A stretch of 64,000 nucleotides of DNA from Corynebacterium tuberculostearicum (GTDB lineage Bacteria; Actinomycetota; Actinomycetes; Mycobacteriales; Mycobacteriaceae), in NCBI RefSeq assembly GCF_013408445.1, contig NZ_JACBZL010000001.1:2232001-2296000 (forward strand). The letters run 5' to 3'. Shown here piece after piece: positions 27,921 to 37,218 of this stretch. The notes below the pieces were generated by a model. It was not told where the DNA came from, ran no database searches, and was given only the letters and a program-made list of their open reading frames with translations. Position numbers and translations under genes: made by a program. How positions within the stretch are numbered: the stretch's first letter is position 1; every line of letters begins with the position of its first letter.

Positions 27921-29269
27921 GCACCCAGCCAAGCTTCCGCCGCGTCCACCGACTTACCCCGCTGCTGCGCCTGTGGTCAGTGATCCTGGCTCTCATCGCG
28001 GCCTTCGCCCTCAACGTCAACCTGGAGGCCTTGCGCGATATCTTCGCCTTCATCACCGGCGAGCACCGCGGCGAGGCCCTGCGCGATACCGCCCTTGCGC
28101 TCGCCGGGTTCGTTGCGGTCTGCGCGGTCGTGTGGCTCGCCTCCGGCCTATGGTGGCGCCGCATGGGCTACCAGCTCGGCGGGGACGAGCTCTCCCTGCG
28201 CCGCGGACTCTTTTCCACCCAACTGCGCACCGCGCGCTATGACCGCACCCAGGCCGTCGACGTCGTCGAACCCGTCATCGCACGCCTCTTCCGGCTAGCG
28301 GCCGTGCGCGTGGAAACCGCCGGCGGCCAATCATCCGTCATCGAAATCGCGTACCTCAAAAAGGCCGACGCCGAAGCCCTGCGCGAGGACATCCTCGCCC
28401 GCGTTCACGGCGCACCCGCACCGGCCGCGGACATTGACATCGACGCAACCGCCGCCGACGCAACCAGCGCCCACACACCCGCCGAACCAGCCGAAGAACC
28501 AGCCCTCGTGCCCGAAATCCCCATCGCGCGCTCCCTTATGGCAGCCGCGCTGCGCGCCTCCACGCTTTTCCTCGTCGGCTTCCTCATCGTCGTCGTGGTC
28601 ACCCGGCTACCGCTGTCGACCGCGCTGCCCATCCTCGTCGGCGCGATACCCAACGCATGGAACGTGCTCGATTCTTCCTGGCGCTACACCGCCCGCACCG
28701 ACGGCGAGGTACTCAACATCACCTACGGCCTGGCCGATCGCCGCCGCCAAAGCATCCGCCTCGACCGCATCCACGCCGTACAAATTACCCAGCCCTTCCT
28801 CTGGCGGCCGCTGGGCTGGTACGAGGTGAGGGTTTCGGTGGCGGGATATGGGGCGTCGGCAAGCGGCAAGGCTTCTGGCTCCACTCGAATCCTGCCGGTG
28901 GGCACCCTCGTCCAAGCCCGGCAATTCCTCCCGGCCGACGCCGCGCCCACCTACGCCTCGCCGGCCCGCGCCAAGTGGGTCTCCCCGCTGGACTACCGCC
29001 AGCAAACCGTCGCGCTTACCGGCGACTACGTCATCGTGCGCAATGGCCGGCTCAACCGCCGGGTCAAGGCCATCCACACCTCCCATATCCAGGAGCTCAC
29101 CTACCGCCGCGGGCCGATTTCCCAGGCGCTCGGCCTAGCCACCGTCGACCTCGACCTAGTCCAAGGGCCCGTGCGCATGGCCGCGCGCAACCTCACGCTT
29201 GCCGACGCCACCGCACTCCTTGCCCGCCTGCGCTCCCGCCAGCTGCCAGGACTTAAACCGCCCCGTTAA
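27917..29269 (+). CDS. Bacterial PH-domain membrane protein (DUF304), long
   Basis: A 450-residue YdbT-like protein with repeated units of membrane helices plus bPH2 domains, three in all. The PH signatures are YQLGGDELSLRRGLFSTQLRTARYDRTQAVDVVEP, VLNITYGLADRRRQSIRLDRIHAVQITQP and VIVRNGRLNRRVKAIHTSHIQELTYRRGP. An Ala/Pro/Glu-rich linker separates the first unit from the second. It is translationally coupled to the short PH protein, and its last 17 bp overlap trmL on the other strand. It contains two 13-mer repeats. Confidence 0.88.
   Translation: MSTQPSFRRVHRLTPLLRLWSVILALIAAFALNVNLEALRDIFAFITGEHRGEALRDTALALAGFVAVCAVVWLASGLWWRRMGYQLGGDELSLRRGLFSTQLRTARYDRTQAVDVVEPVIARLFRLAAVRVETAGGQSSVIEIAYLKKADAEALREDILARVHGAPAPAADIDIDATAADATSAHTPAEPAEEPALVPEIPIARSLMAAALRASTLFLVGFLIVVVVTRLPLSTALPILVGAIPNAWNVLDSSWRYTARTDGEVLNITYGLADRRRQSIRLDRIHAVQITQPFLWRPLGWYEVRVSVAGYGASASGKASGSTRILPVGTLVQARQFLPADAAPTYASPARAKWVSPLDYRQQTVALTGDYVIVRNGRLNRRVKAIHTSHIQELTYRRGPISQALGLATVDLDLVQGPVRMAARNLTLADATALLARLRSRQLPGLKPPR
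28852..28864 (-). repeat. 13-mer GCTTGCCGACGCC, copy 5 (in long PH gene)
   Basis: Exact copy on the strand opposite the gene. The gene reads it GCG TCG GCA AGC (ASAS), a third register. Confidence 0.8.
29197..29209 (+). repeat. 13-mer GCTTGCCGACGCC, copy 6 (in long PH gene)
   Basis: Exact copy, read as LADA, 345 bp from copy 5 and in opposite orientation. Confidence 0.8.
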
Positions 29270-29723
29270 AACCCAGCTGGCGCCACGCCTCGAATACGGC
29301 CGTCGACGCCGAATTCGACAGGTTCATCGAGCGCCTAGCCGGCACCATCGGAATGCGCACGCGGTCCGTCACGCGCGGATGGTTAATATGCTCTTCCGGC
29401 AGGCCGGTCGGCTCCGTGCCGAAGAGCAAGACATCGCCCTCTTGGTATTCGATATCCGTAAACCACTTATCCGTATGCGTGGTAAACGCGAATACGCGCG
29501 CCCCCGGCAGCGCATCCATGCAGGCCTGAAAATCCTTGTGAATCTGCACATCGGCCAGATCGTGATAATCCAGCCCGGCGCGCTTTAAGTGCTTATCGTC
29601 GAAATTAAAGCCCAGCGGCTCAATCAGGTGCAGGCTCGCGCCCGTTACCGCGGCCGTGCGGATGGCGTTGCCCGTATTAGTAGGAATGACCGGGTTATCA
29701 AAGACAATGTGCAGCTGGCTCAT
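29253..29723 (-). CDS. trmL: tRNA (cytidine/uridine-34-2'-O)-methyltransferase TrmL
   Basis: A 156-residue SpoU/SPOUT methyltransferase. Characteristic motifs are [40 protein letters not shown] and the knot segment [25 protein letters not shown]. TrmL methylates the ribose of wobble base 34 in leucine tRNAs using SAM. It is divergent from folD with a very short gap. Confidence 0.94.
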   Translation of the reverse strand: MSQLHIVFDNPVIPTNTGNAIRTAAVTGASLHLIEPLGFNFDDKHLKRAGLDYHDLADVQIHKDFQACMDALPGARVFAFTTHTDKWFTDIEYQEGDVLLFGTEPTGLPEEHINHPRVTDRVRIPMVPARRSMNLSNSASTAVFEAWRQLGFNGAV

Positions 29724-29746
29724 GCCTTCAGTCTAGGATGGTGGCT

Positions 29747-30595
29747 ATGAGCGCTACCAAACTAGATGGCACACTGTACCGCGACGAGATTTTCGCCGAC
29801 CTCGCCCAGCGCGTGGCCGCACTGAAGGACAAGGGGATTACGCCCGGCCTCGCCACTGTTCTTGTGGGCGAGGACCCCGGCTCCCAGTCCTATGTGAAGA
29901 TGAAGCACCGCGACTGCGAAAAGCTCGGCATCAACTCCATCCGCAAGGACCTGCCGGCCGATATTACGCAGGAAGAACTTGAGGCCGTTATCGATGAGCT
30001 CAACGCCGATGACGCCTGCACCGGCTACATCGTCCAGCTCCCGTTGCCCAAGCACCTAGACGAAAACGCCATCCTCGAGCGCATCGACCCCGAAAAGGAT
30101 GCCGACGGCCTGCACCCGGTCAACCTGGGCAAGCTCGTGCTCAACGAGGACGCGCCCCTGCCTTGTACCCCGAACGGCTGCCTGCACCTGCTGCGCCGCT
30201 TCGGCGTTGAGCTTGACGGCGCCAAGACCGTGGTCATCGGCCGCGGCGTGACCGTGGGTCGTCCCATCGGCCTGATGCTTACCCGCCGCAGCGAGAACTC
30301 CACCGTCACCCTCTGCCACACCGGCACCAAGGACCTGGCCGCCGAGACCCGCGAGGCCGATATCGTCATCGCCGCCGCCGGCCAGCCCCACATGCTCACC
30401 GCGGACATGATTAAGGAAGGCGCCGCGCTTCTCGACGTCGGAGTCTCCCGCGTCGACGGCAAGCTCACCGGCGACATCCACCCAGACTGCTGGGACAAGG
30501 CCGGATTCGTCTCGCCGAACCCGGGCGGCGTCGGCCCGCTGACCCGCGCCTTCTTGGTGCGCAATATCGTCGAGCGCGCGGAAAAGCTGGCGTGA
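29747..30595 (+). CDS. folD: Bifunctional methylenetetrahydrofolate dehydrogenase/cyclohydrolase FolD
   Basis: A 282-residue enzyme interconverting 5,10-methylene-THF, methenyl-THF and 10-formyl-THF with NADP. Motifs include the catalytic [30 protein letters not shown], the nucleotide-binding [17 protein letters not shown] and the C-terminal [16 protein letters not shown]. The ATG at 29747 ([15 protein letters not shown]) has AGGATGG upstream and is preferred over 29738. A DUF3017 gene overlaps its stop. Confidence 0.97.
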   Translation: MSATKLDGTLYRDEIFADLAQRVAALKDKGITPGLATVLVGEDPGSQSYVKMKHRDCEKLGINSIRKDLPADITQEELEAVIDELNADDACTGYIVQLPLPKHLDENAILERIDPEKDADGLHPVNLGKLVLNEDAPLPCTPNGCLHLLRRFGVELDGAKTVVIGRGVTVGRPIGLMLTRRSENSTVTLCHTGTKDLAAETREADIVIAAAGQPHMLTADMIKEGAALLDVGVSRVDGKLTGDIHPDCWDKAGFVSPNPGGVGPLTRAFLVRNIVERAEKLA

Positions 30596-30906
30596 ATCTA
30601 GACAACCCGCACGACGCCGGCCTTCCGCCCTCCTCGCTGCCGCCCGCCGCGCAGTGGGCGGCCATCGGCATCTTCGTGGCCGGCGTGGTGGTCTCCGGCG
30701 GCTACGCCGTCTTCGAGTACTGGCGCCGGGCCACGTTCCTCCTCGGCCTCGCCCTGCTGTGGCTCACCGTGGTTCGCCTTACCTGCGATTCCCGCCGCGT
30801 CGGCGTGCTGGCCGTGCGCTCGCGCCGCTTCGACGCCTGCTTTACTGGCCTACTCGGCGCCGTGATGGCCTTTTTGGCCTTCTCCGTGGATTCGCTCGGC
30901 AGCTAG
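30592..30906 (+). CDS. DUF3017 small membrane protein
   Basis: A 104-residue protein with three hydrophobic segments ([49 protein letters not shown]) and the [21 protein letters not shown] loop typical of the actinobacterial DUF3017 family, which is regularly found just after folD. It starts with GTG, overlapping folD by 4 bp. Function unknown. Confidence 0.85.
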   Translation: MNLDNPHDAGLPPSSLPPAAQWAAIGIFVAGVVVSGGYAVFEYWRRATFLLGLALLWLTVVRLTCDSRRVGVLAVRSRRFDACFTGLLGAVMAFLAFSVDSLGS

Positions 30907-31032
30907 TTGTCCACAGGCTTTTTGTAGAATCATCACCCATCTCGGCCCTAAAAGGTGTAGTTCCGGCGGTTATCCACAGGCCAGCGCCCGCCACCGCGCG
31001 CCGGGTTGCGCGGCCCACTTAGGCTCAGGGCC

Positions 31033-32013
31033 ATGATTTCGACCTACCTGACAGCCGTGAACTCCCCGATGGTGCTCATCGAGGAGTGTGCTGGGCTGTC
31101 GGTAGAAGAGCTCGTCGATAAGGGCTTTAGCGACCGCGAAGCCGCCGAGTTCGCATGCCTTGCCGATACCTACTTCGGCCGCACCTCCTTTCGCGCCAAG
31201 CAGCGTACCGCCCGCCGCACCACGCTGCCGCTCGACGCGCTAAAAATCATCGAGCACTATGCGCAAAAAATGAAAACCCAGCGTGGGGCCTGGGTGCTGC
31301 GCGAGGAACTCTGCGCCCTGCGTGTGGCTACCAGCGAGATTGAAAAGCGCGCCCGCCGCCTTGTGCGCGAGGAGCGCACCACCAAGCGCTCTGAGGGCGT
31401 GCGTCTTACCCGCCGCCGCGATGACCTGTGGACGCTGACCATTACCGCCGAGTCCGAACTGGTGGCAGAGATTAACAACCATGTCTCCACCGTCGCCGAT
31501 GCCCGCCGCGTCTTTTCCCAGGGCGCCGCCGCCTCCACGATCACCACCAATGTGGTGCTCACCCTCAATGAGATGGTCAAAGTTACCCATGGCGAGGACG
31601 TCACCCTGCAGCTAACCAATGGCGCGCAAATCTCCGGTGCGGACCTTGCCCGCCGCGCGCTTGCCGACGTCGGCCTTATCACCCTCATCCACCCCGTCAC
31701 CGGCCCCGTAAACCTCTATCAATCGCGGCGCCGAGCTACATGGAAGCAACGCCAGATGGCGATGGCGGAAAACCCTGTGTGTCCGTGGCCCGACTGCCAT
31801 ACGCCGGCGGATGAATGCCAGGTCCACCACCTCACCCCGTGGTTGCTCGGTGGGGACACGAATCCCGAGAACCTCACCATGGCCTGCAAGTATCACAACG
31901 GGGTCAATGATGATGACCCCAATGCGCCGCCGCGCCGCGGCCGGCTCGAGCGCCGCCCCGGCGAAGGTATCGTCTGGCGCCCACCTTGGGCCACACCGCC
32001 CGAAGACTGCTGA
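31033..32013 (+). CDS. HNH endonuclease domain protein (DUF222/13E12-like), copy 2
   Basis: A 326-residue paralogue of the protein encoded at 14480-15517. The two share a helical N-terminus (YFGRTSFRAKQRTARR here, YFGRTKFTRLQRRAIA there), the LTNGAQISG segment and an almost identical C-terminal HNH block (PWPDCHTPADECQVHHLTPW, KYHNGVNDDDPNAPPRRGRL). It is probably a DNA-cutting protein of unknown role. It contains one 13-mer repeat. Confidence 0.85.
   Translation: MISTYLTAVNSPMVLIEECAGLSVEELVDKGFSDREAAEFACLADTYFGRTSFRAKQRTARRTTLPLDALKIIEHYAQKMKTQRGAWVLREELCALRVATSEIEKRARRLVREERTTKRSEGVRLTRRRDDLWTLTITAESELVAEINNHVSTVADARRVFSQGAAASTITTNVVLTLNEMVKVTHGEDVTLQLTNGAQISGADLARRALADVGLITLIHPVTGPVNLYQSRRRATWKQRQMAMAENPVCPWPDCHTPADECQVHHLTPWLLGGDTNPENLTMACKYHNGVNDDDPNAPPRRGRLERRPGEGIVWRPPWATPPEDC
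31659..31671 (+). repeat. 13-mer GCTTGCCGACGTC, copy 7 (in HNH copy 2)
   Basis: Exact copy, read as LADV. The paralogue at 14480-15517 has no copy at the matching LNDVG site, so this is not inherited protein sequence. Confidence 0.8.
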
Positions 32014-32055
32014 GCCCCGTCCCGCCTCTGCTCGCCACGACTGGCCATAGGACCA

Positions 32056-32096
32056 GCGCAGCGTGCCGCACACCTTATCGATGGTGCGCGCTGCGC
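32056..32096. terminator. Imperfect hairpin between convergent HNH gene and metX
   Basis: GCGCAGCG pairs with CGCTGCGC around an inner CACC/GGTG stem with bulges. It is placed where a shared terminator for the two converging genes is expected, but there is no clear T tract. Confidence 0.4.
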
Positions 32097-32126
32097 AGCT
32101 TCGGCGATCGTAGATGCAGTGAGCCT

Positions 32127-33245
32127 TTAAATCGAGTACTCGGTGGGATCGCCCGCCGCAGAATCGATGCTCGGGTCCGGTTGGGAAAGGGTGAGGAAGT
32201 TGCGCAAGATGCGATCCATCTGGCGTGACTCGGTAAGAAAAGCGTCGTGGCCTACCGGGGAGACAACCTTCGCCATCGCCAGCAGGTTGCCGAGGTTGCG
32301 CGAGATGTGTTCCTGCTGGTGATACGGGTACAAGATATCCGTGTCCACGCCGACGACCATGGTCGGCACCTCGGATGAGCCCAGCGCGCGGTTAAGGCCG
32401 CCGCGGCCGCGGCCGATATCGTGGCGGTTGAGCGCCTCGGTGAGGGTGACGTAGGAGCCGGCGTCAAAGCGATCGGCCAGCTTGATGCCCTGATAGTCGA
32501 GGTAGGAGTTGACGGCAAAGCGCTCATTGCGGCGGCGGTAGGGCCCGAGTGGGTTCTCGCCGGTCTGGGCCTGGACACCGAAGCGCTCGTCGATTTCCTG
32601 CTCGCCGCGATACGTCAGGTGTGCAATGCGACGTGCGGCCGCCAGCCCCTCGCGCGGGCGCTGCGCGGAGGCGTAGTAGTCGCCGCCATGCCAGAAGGAA
32701 TCCTGCTCAATGGCCGCGATTTGCGCCGACTGGATGCCAATCTGCCAGGCAGAGGCGCGGGCCGATACGGCAATGACGCAAGCCGCATCAACGGCCTCGG
32801 GGTGCATCAGCGTCCACTCCAGCGTGCGCGCGCCTCCCATCGAGCCGCCGATGATGGCGTGGACGTGGGTGATGCCGAGCTCGCGGAGTGCGGCACGCTC
32901 GGCCGAGACGAGGTCGCGCACCGAAAGCGCGGGGAAGCGCGAGCCCCAGGCGCGGCCGTCGATTGGGTGCGGGGAGGCAGGGCCGGTGGAGCCGCCGCAG
33001 CCGCCCAGCGCATTGGTGGCGATAACGCACCACTTCGTCGTGTCTAGCGCCTTGCCAGGGCCGACCAGATCGGCCCACCACTCGGCCACATTCGAATCAC
33101 CGGTCAGGGCGTGTTCGACCACAATGACGTTATTGCGGCCGTGGGGATCGCCGAGGAGGTGGCCGAAGCGGTGGTAGGCAATGTGGGCGTCGGCAAGCGT
33201 GGCGCCGGCTTCGGTGTGAAAGTCGCCGATGCTAACTAGCTTCAT
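32127..33245 (-). CDS. metX: Homoserine O-acetyltransferase MetX
   Basis: A 372-residue alpha/beta hydrolase that acetylates homoserine with acetyl-CoA, the first step of methionine synthesis. The nucleophile elbow is GGSMGGARTLEW; the Asp and His of the triad lie in GVDTDILYPYHQQEHI and SPVGHDAFLTE. It overlaps metY by 4 bp and is transcribed with it. It contains one 13-mer repeat near its start codon. Confidence 0.95.
   Translation of the reverse strand: MKLVSIGDFHTEAGATLADAHIAYHRFGHLLGDPHGRNNVIVVEHALTGDSNVAEWWADLVGPGKALDTTKWCVIATNALGGCGGSTGPASPHPIDGRAWGSRFPALSVRDLVSAERAALRELGITHVHAIIGGSMGGARTLEWTLMHPEAVDAACVIAVSARASAWQIGIQSAQIAAIEQDSFWHGGDYYASAQRPREGLAAARRIAHLTYRGEQEIDERFGVQAQTGENPLGPYRRRNERFAVNSYLDYQGIKLADRFDAGSYVTLTEALNRHDIGRGRGGLNRALGSSEVPTMVVGVDTDILYPYHQQEHISRNLGNLLAMAKVVSPVGHDAFLTESRQMDRILRNFLTLSQPDPSIDSAAGDPTEYSI
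33186..33198 (-). repeat. 13-mer GCTTGCCGACGCC, copy 8 (in metX)
   Basis: Exact copy, read as LADA in metX. Confidence 0.8.
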
Positions 33246-34558
33246 GCCAGCGCGTTAAAGCCCAGCTCGAGGTCCGCGATGATGTCATCGATGTGCTCGA
33301 TGCCCACGGACAGACGGATGGTGGACTGGGTGATGCCGGCCGCGGCAAGCGCAGGCTCGTCGGACTGGGAGTGCGTGGTGGTCGCTGGGTGCACGGCCAG
33401 GGAGCGGGTGTCGCCGATATTGGCGAGGTTGGAGTGGAGCTTGAGGGCGTCGATAAACGCCCAGGCTTCCTCGCGGCCGCCGTCGATGTCGAAGGAGAGC
33501 ACGGAGCCGGTGTAGGCGTAGCCGAGCTTTTCCTTGGTGGCCTTATACGGCGAGGAATCCAGGCCGGCGTAGTTGACCTTGGTGACCTTGGCGTGGCCTT
33601 CTAGGTACTCGGCAACGGCCTGGGCGTTGGCATTGTGCTTTTCGACGCGCAGCCCCACCGTCTCGATTCCATTCAGCGTCAGCCAGGCGTTGAAGGGGGA
33701 GATGGCGGCGCCGGTATCGCGCAGCAGGCCGGCGCGGGCCTTGAGCGCGAAGGCTGGGGCGCCAAGGTCGGCGTACTTCAGGCCGTGGTAGGCCTCATCT
33801 GGAGTGACGAAGTAAGGGAAGACGGGCTCGCCGTTACGGGTGACGGTCCAGTCGAAGGAGCCGCCGTCGATAATCGCGCCGCCGATGGCCGAGCCATTGC
33901 CGGTGTAGAACTTGGTGGTGGAAACCACGACGATGTCCGCGCCGAGGTCCAGCGGCCGGGCGAGGGCGGCGGTGGCGATGGTGTTGTCCACGATGAGCGG
34001 AACCTGGTTATTGTGGGCGACCTCGGCGATGGCCGGGATATCGAGGACATCGGCCACGGGGTTGCCGAAGGTCTCGCCGTAGAAGGCCTTGGTATTCGGC
34101 TGGACGGCATCCTGCCAGGATTGCGGGTCATCCGGGTCCTCGACGAGGGTGACGTCGATGCCTAGGCGCTTGAGCGTGACGGTAAAGAGGGTGGAGGTAC
34201 CGCCGTAGAGGCGCGGGGAGGTCACGATGTGGTCGCCGGCCGAGGCGAGGTTCAAAATCGCCGCGGTTTCGGCGGCCTGGCCCGAAGCGAAGGCGACGGC
34301 CGCGACGCCGCCCTCGAGGGCAGCGAGGCGCTCTTCCAGCGCGTCCTGGGTGGGGTTGGTCAGGCGGGTGTAGATGGGGCCGGCGTCGGAAAGATTGAAG
34401 CGGTTGGCCGCGTGCTCGGCGTCGTTAAAGACGTAGGAGGTGGTCTGGTAAATCGGCACGTTGCGGGCGTTGGTGGAGCCGTCCAGGTTCTGGCCGGCGT
34501 GGAGGGAGCGGGTAGCGAAGGACCAGTCGGAATTGGAGTTATCGTATTTCGTCGTCAT
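33242..34558 (-). CDS. metY: O-acetylhomoserine sulfhydrylase MetY
   Basis: A 438-residue PLP enzyme of the Cys/Met-metabolism family that converts O-acetylhomoserine and sulfide to homocysteine. Visible are YTRLTNPTQDALEERLAALEGG, the cofactor lysine in VVSTTKFYTGNGSAIGG, and SVGIEHIDDIIADLELG at the C-terminus. The start MTTKYDNSNSDW at 34558 is chosen over an ATG 9 bases upstream. Two McbR-like sites lie within 100 bp upstream. Confidence 0.96.
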   Translation of the reverse strand: MTTKYDNSNSDWSFATRSLHAGQNLDGSTNARNVPIYQTTSYVFNDAEHAANRFNLSDAGPIYTRLTNPTQDALEERLAALEGGVAAVAFASGQAAETAAILNLASAGDHIVTSPRLYGGTSTLFTVTLKRLGIDVTLVEDPDDPQSWQDAVQPNTKAFYGETFGNPVADVLDIPAIAEVAHNNQVPLIVDNTIATAALARPLDLGADIVVVSTTKFYTGNGSAIGGAIIDGGSFDWTVTRNGEPVFPYFVTPDEAYHGLKYADLGAPAFALKARAGLLRDTGAAISPFNAWLTLNGIETVGLRVEKHNANAQAVAEYLEGHAKVTKVNYAGLDSSPYKATKEKLGYAYTGSVLSFDIDGGREEAWAFIDALKLHSNLANIGDTRSLAVHPATTTHSQSDEPALAAAGITQSTIRLSVGIEHIDDIIADLELGFNALA

Positions 34559-34570
34559 GCTTGGCAAGAC

Positions 34571-34591
34571 TAGACCAAGCGGTATGTCTTG
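34571..34591 (+). promoter_or_regulatory. McbR-like operator 1 of metY-metX
   Basis: TAGACCAAGCGGTATGTCTTG contains AGAC-N10-GTCT with core AAGCGGT. It fits AGACYAAGCGGTMWGTCT and lies 13 bp from the metY start, where it would block transcription. Confidence 0.7.
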
Positions 34592-34635
34592 CGAACGGGT
34601 TTAGTGAAACCCGCTGGCAGGGGCGAGAATAAAAA

Positions 34636-34656
34636 TAGACTAAGCGGTCAGTCTCG
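34636..34656 (+). promoter_or_regulatory. McbR-like operator 2 of metY-metX
   Basis: TAGACTAAGCGGTCAGTCTCG is a second copy of the same motif, 65 bp (about six helical turns) from operator 1. It also gives TAGAC-N6-GTC, close to the published C. glutamicum McbR pattern TAGAC-N6-GTCTA. Confidence 0.7.
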
Positions 34657-34730
34657 AGTTTTATGTGGGCGTCGGAAGGCGCACGGCGGGGCTTTCGCGG
34701 CAGCGCACGTGGCCTCGTGGCTAAGAGTTT

Positions 34731-34892
34731 CTACGGGTGGTGATTTTGTTCCTCGAGCTGATTGGCAATGCGGCGGGTGTTTGCACGAGTTTCGTTGCTA
34801 TTGCGCACGAGCTTGACCACGATGGCGATGATTCCGGCGAGGATGAGGAACGGAATGAGTATGAGTAGAAATTCAAGCGGGCCGAGGGACAT
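34731..34892 (-). CDS. Small single-pass membrane protein (53 aa)
   Basis: An unrecognised 53-residue ORF beginning MSLGPLEFLLILIPFLILAG. One membrane helix is followed by a charged tail (KLVRNSNETRANTRRIANQLEEQ). AAAGGTGATAA directly precedes the ATG. It lies 37 bp after the pdxR stop on the same strand, so it may be co-transcribed with it. Codon usage matches the neighbours. Confidence 0.65.
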   Translation of the reverse strand: MSLGPLEFLLILIPFLILAGIIAIVVKLVRNSNETRANTRRIANQLEEQNHHP

Positions 34893-34929
34893 TTATCACC
34901 TTTCTTTTATGGTCTTTGGGGTTACGGTA

Positions 34930-36234
34930 TCACTCCTGTAATGCGGCCGCGACCGCGGTGAGGCTCGTGCGCAGCTCGGTGTCGCTAAGGTGGCCGAAAC
35001 CGAGGACGACGCCGTCTTCGGCGTCGGCGCCGCCCCAATAATCGCGCAGCGGGGTGAGCTTGATGCCTCGGGCGGCGGCGCGGGGGACCACGGCTGGGTC
35101 GCACAGCAATACCGCGTGAAGGCCACCGTGGATGGGGAGGAGTTGCGCACCATCGATGGTGCCAAGCGTTTCGGCTACGAGGTTGCGGCGGCGTTTGTAG
35201 GTGCGGCGCATGCGGCCGGTGTGGCGTCGTAAAGCGCCGCTGGCGAGGTAGTGGGCGAGTGCGGCCTGTGGAATAGAGCCGACGGGTTGGCCGAAGACCT
35301 CGCGCACGTGGTCCACGGCCGGGCGCAGGCGCGGTGGAACGACGAGGTAGCCGCAGGCAATCGAGGGGGAGATGACCGAGGAGAAGGTACCCAGCAGCAC
35401 GGTGTGTTCCGGGGCGAGTGCGGCCAGGGCGGGCAGCGGCTGGCCGACGTAGCGCAGTTCGGAGTCGAAGTCATCCTCGATAAGCAGGGCGTCGTGTGTG
35501 CGGGCCCATTCGACGAGTTCGGCGCGCCGGGCTGCGGGCAGCGAGCCGCCGTAGGGGTATTGGTGGCTAGGGGTGACGATGAGGGCGTCGAGAGGAGCCG
35601 TGGGGACGGTGACGCCTTTGGGGCCGGTGGGGATTTCCACCAAGGTATGGCCGAGGGCGTGGGGCACGCGGCGCAGGCTGGGGTAGCCGGGGGATTCCAC
35701 GCCTACGCGCAGCTGGCGGCCGAGGGAGCGCAGGAGCACGGAGAGGCCGTCGCGGGCGCCGGCCGTGATCAGCACGCAGGCCGGGTCCACGGTGAGCCCG
35801 CGCATGTGGCGCAGGTGTGCTGCGACCTCGCGGGGCAGATCGCCGGAGGGGTCGACGGCCGCTGCACGCCATGCGGCCCTCCATTCAGGGGTGAGGATGC
35901 CGGCGGTGTCGGGCAGGCCGGGGGTCAGCGACACCAGTTCGGGCTCGGCGGCCGGTGCGGGGGCTGGCTCCGGCCGTGGGGCACGCGCGTGGGGGAGCAG
36001 CGGGTTGATGACGGTGCCGGAGCCAACCTCGGCGGTGAGGTAGCCCTCGGCCGTGAGTTGGTCGTAGGCGGTGACCACGCTGCCTCGGGAAATGCCGAGC
36101 TGTGAAGCCAAGTGGCGGGTCGAGGGAACGCGTTCGCCGGGCAGGAGGACGCCGGCGGCAACCTGGGCGCGCAAGGCAGCGGCGATTTGCACGGGCAGCG
36201 GCCGCGTATCAGAAGGATCGAGGCGAAGGGGCAC
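34930..36234 (-). CDS. pdxR: MocR-type regulator PdxR
   Basis: A 434-residue fusion of a GntR winged helix ([32 protein letters not shown]) to a class-I aminotransferase-like domain that senses PLP. PDIDxD-type pocket segments are [18 protein letters not shown] and [12 protein letters not shown]; the PLP lysine position of true aminotransferases reads [17 protein letters not shown], with no obvious lysine. It is divergent from pdxS-pdxT and, by homology to C. glutamicum PdxR, activates PLP synthesis when PLP is short. Confidence 0.92.
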   Translation of the reverse strand: MPLRLDPSDTRPLPVQIAAALRAQVAAGVLLPGERVPSTRHLASQLGISRGSVVTAYDQLTAEGYLTAEVGSGTVINPLLPHARAPRPEPAPAPAAEPELVSLTPGLPDTAGILTPEWRAAWRAAAVDPSGDLPREVAAHLRHMRGLTVDPACVLITAGARDGLSVLLRSLGRQLRVGVESPGYPSLRRVPHALGHTLVEIPTGPKGVTVPTAPLDALIVTPSHQYPYGGSLPAARRAELVEWARTHDALLIEDDFDSELRYVGQPLPALAALAPEHTVLLGTFSSVISPSIACGYLVVPPRLRPAVDHVREVFGQPVGSIPQAALAHYLASGALRRHTGRMRRTYKRRRNLVAETLGTIDGAQLLPIHGGLHAVLLCDPAVVPRAAARGIKLTPLRDYWGGADAEDGVVLGFGHLSDTELRTSLTAVAAALQE

Positions 36235-36246
36235 GGGCCCATCATA

Positions 36247-36295
36247 AGTGGTCTAATCCAACACGCTGAAAATGGCTCTTGTCTTGTACCACTTG
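36247..36295. promoter_or_regulatory. PdxR-type inverted repeat between pdxR and pdxS
   Basis: AAGTGGT (36247-36253) and ACCACTT (36289-36295) are exact reverse complements 35 bp apart. The left site continues as AAGTGGTCTA, matching the motif described for C. glutamicum PdxR (AAAGTGG-type). It fits shared control of both divergent genes. Confidence 0.7.
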
Positions 36296-36315
36296 TGTGG
36301 GTCACTATGGCACCT

Positions 36316-37218
36316 ATGACTGAACAGGTAAATGAACAAGGACGCGCTACCACCCGCGTGAAGCGAGGACTAGCCGATATGTTGAAGGGCGGCGTCATCA
36401 TGGACGTCGTCACGCCGGAGCAGGCGCGCATTGCAGAGGACGCGGGCGCCTCGGCCGTGATGGCGCTGGAGCGCGTGCCGGCCGATATCCGCGCGCAGGG
36501 CGGCGTGGCCCGCATGTCTGACCCGGAGCTTATTGAGGGCATCGTCGAGGCCGTGGATATCCCGGTCATGGCCAAGGCCCGTATCGGCCACTTTGTAGAG
36601 GCGCAGATCTTGGGCGAGCTGGGCGTGGACTTCATCGACGAGTCCGAGGTGCTCAGTCCGGCCGATTACGTCAACCACATCAATAAGTGGGATTTCGACG
36701 TGCCGTTCGTGTGCGGCGCGACCAACCTGGGCGAGGCGCTGCGCCGCATCACCGAGGGCGCGGCCATGATTCGCTCCAAGGGCGAGGCCGGCACCGGCGA
36801 CGTCTCCGAGGCCGTGAAGCACCTGCGCACCATTAAGGCGGAAATCGCGCGCCTGCGCCACCTGGATCGAGACGAGCTTTATGTCGCGGCCAAGGAACTG
36901 CAGGCACCGTACGATTTGGTCGCAGAGGTGGCGGAGACCGGCAAGCTCCCGGTTGTGCTCTTCGTTGCCGGTGGCGTGGCCACGCCTGCCGACGCCGCCC
37001 TTGTCCGCCAGATGGGCGCCGAAGGCGTCTTTGTCGGATCCGGCATCTTCAAGTCCGGCAATCCAGCAGCGCGCGCGGAGGCCATCGTGAAGGCTGCCAC
37101 GCTTTACGACGACCCCGCTGAGCTCGCCAAGCTTTCCCGCGGCCTGGGCGAGGCCATGGTGGGCATTAACGTCAACGACGTGCCTGCACCGCACCGCCTG
37201 GCTGAGCGCGGATGGTAG
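36316..37218 (+). CDS. pdxS: Pyridoxal 5'-phosphate synthase lyase subunit PdxS
   Basis: A 300-residue TIM-barrel enzyme building PLP from ribose 5-phosphate, glyceraldehyde 3-phosphate and ammonia supplied by PdxT. Conserved blocks are [60 protein letters not shown] and [19 protein letters not shown]. The start could also be ATG 36307; 36316 (MTEQVNEQG) is chosen by family length. pdxT overlaps its end by 7 bp. Confidence 0.97.
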   Translation: MTEQVNEQGRATTRVKRGLADMLKGGVIMDVVTPEQARIAEDAGASAVMALERVPADIRAQGGVARMSDPELIEGIVEAVDIPVMAKARIGHFVEAQILGELGVDFIDESEVLSPADYVNHINKWDFDVPFVCGATNLGEALRRITEGAAMIRSKGEAGTGDVSEAVKHLRTIKAEIARLRHLDRDELYVAAKELQAPYDLVAEVAETGKLPVVLFVAGGVATPADAALVRQMGAEGVFVGSGIFKSGNPAARAEAIVKAATLYDDPAELAKLSRGLGEAMVGINVNDVPAPHRLAERGW

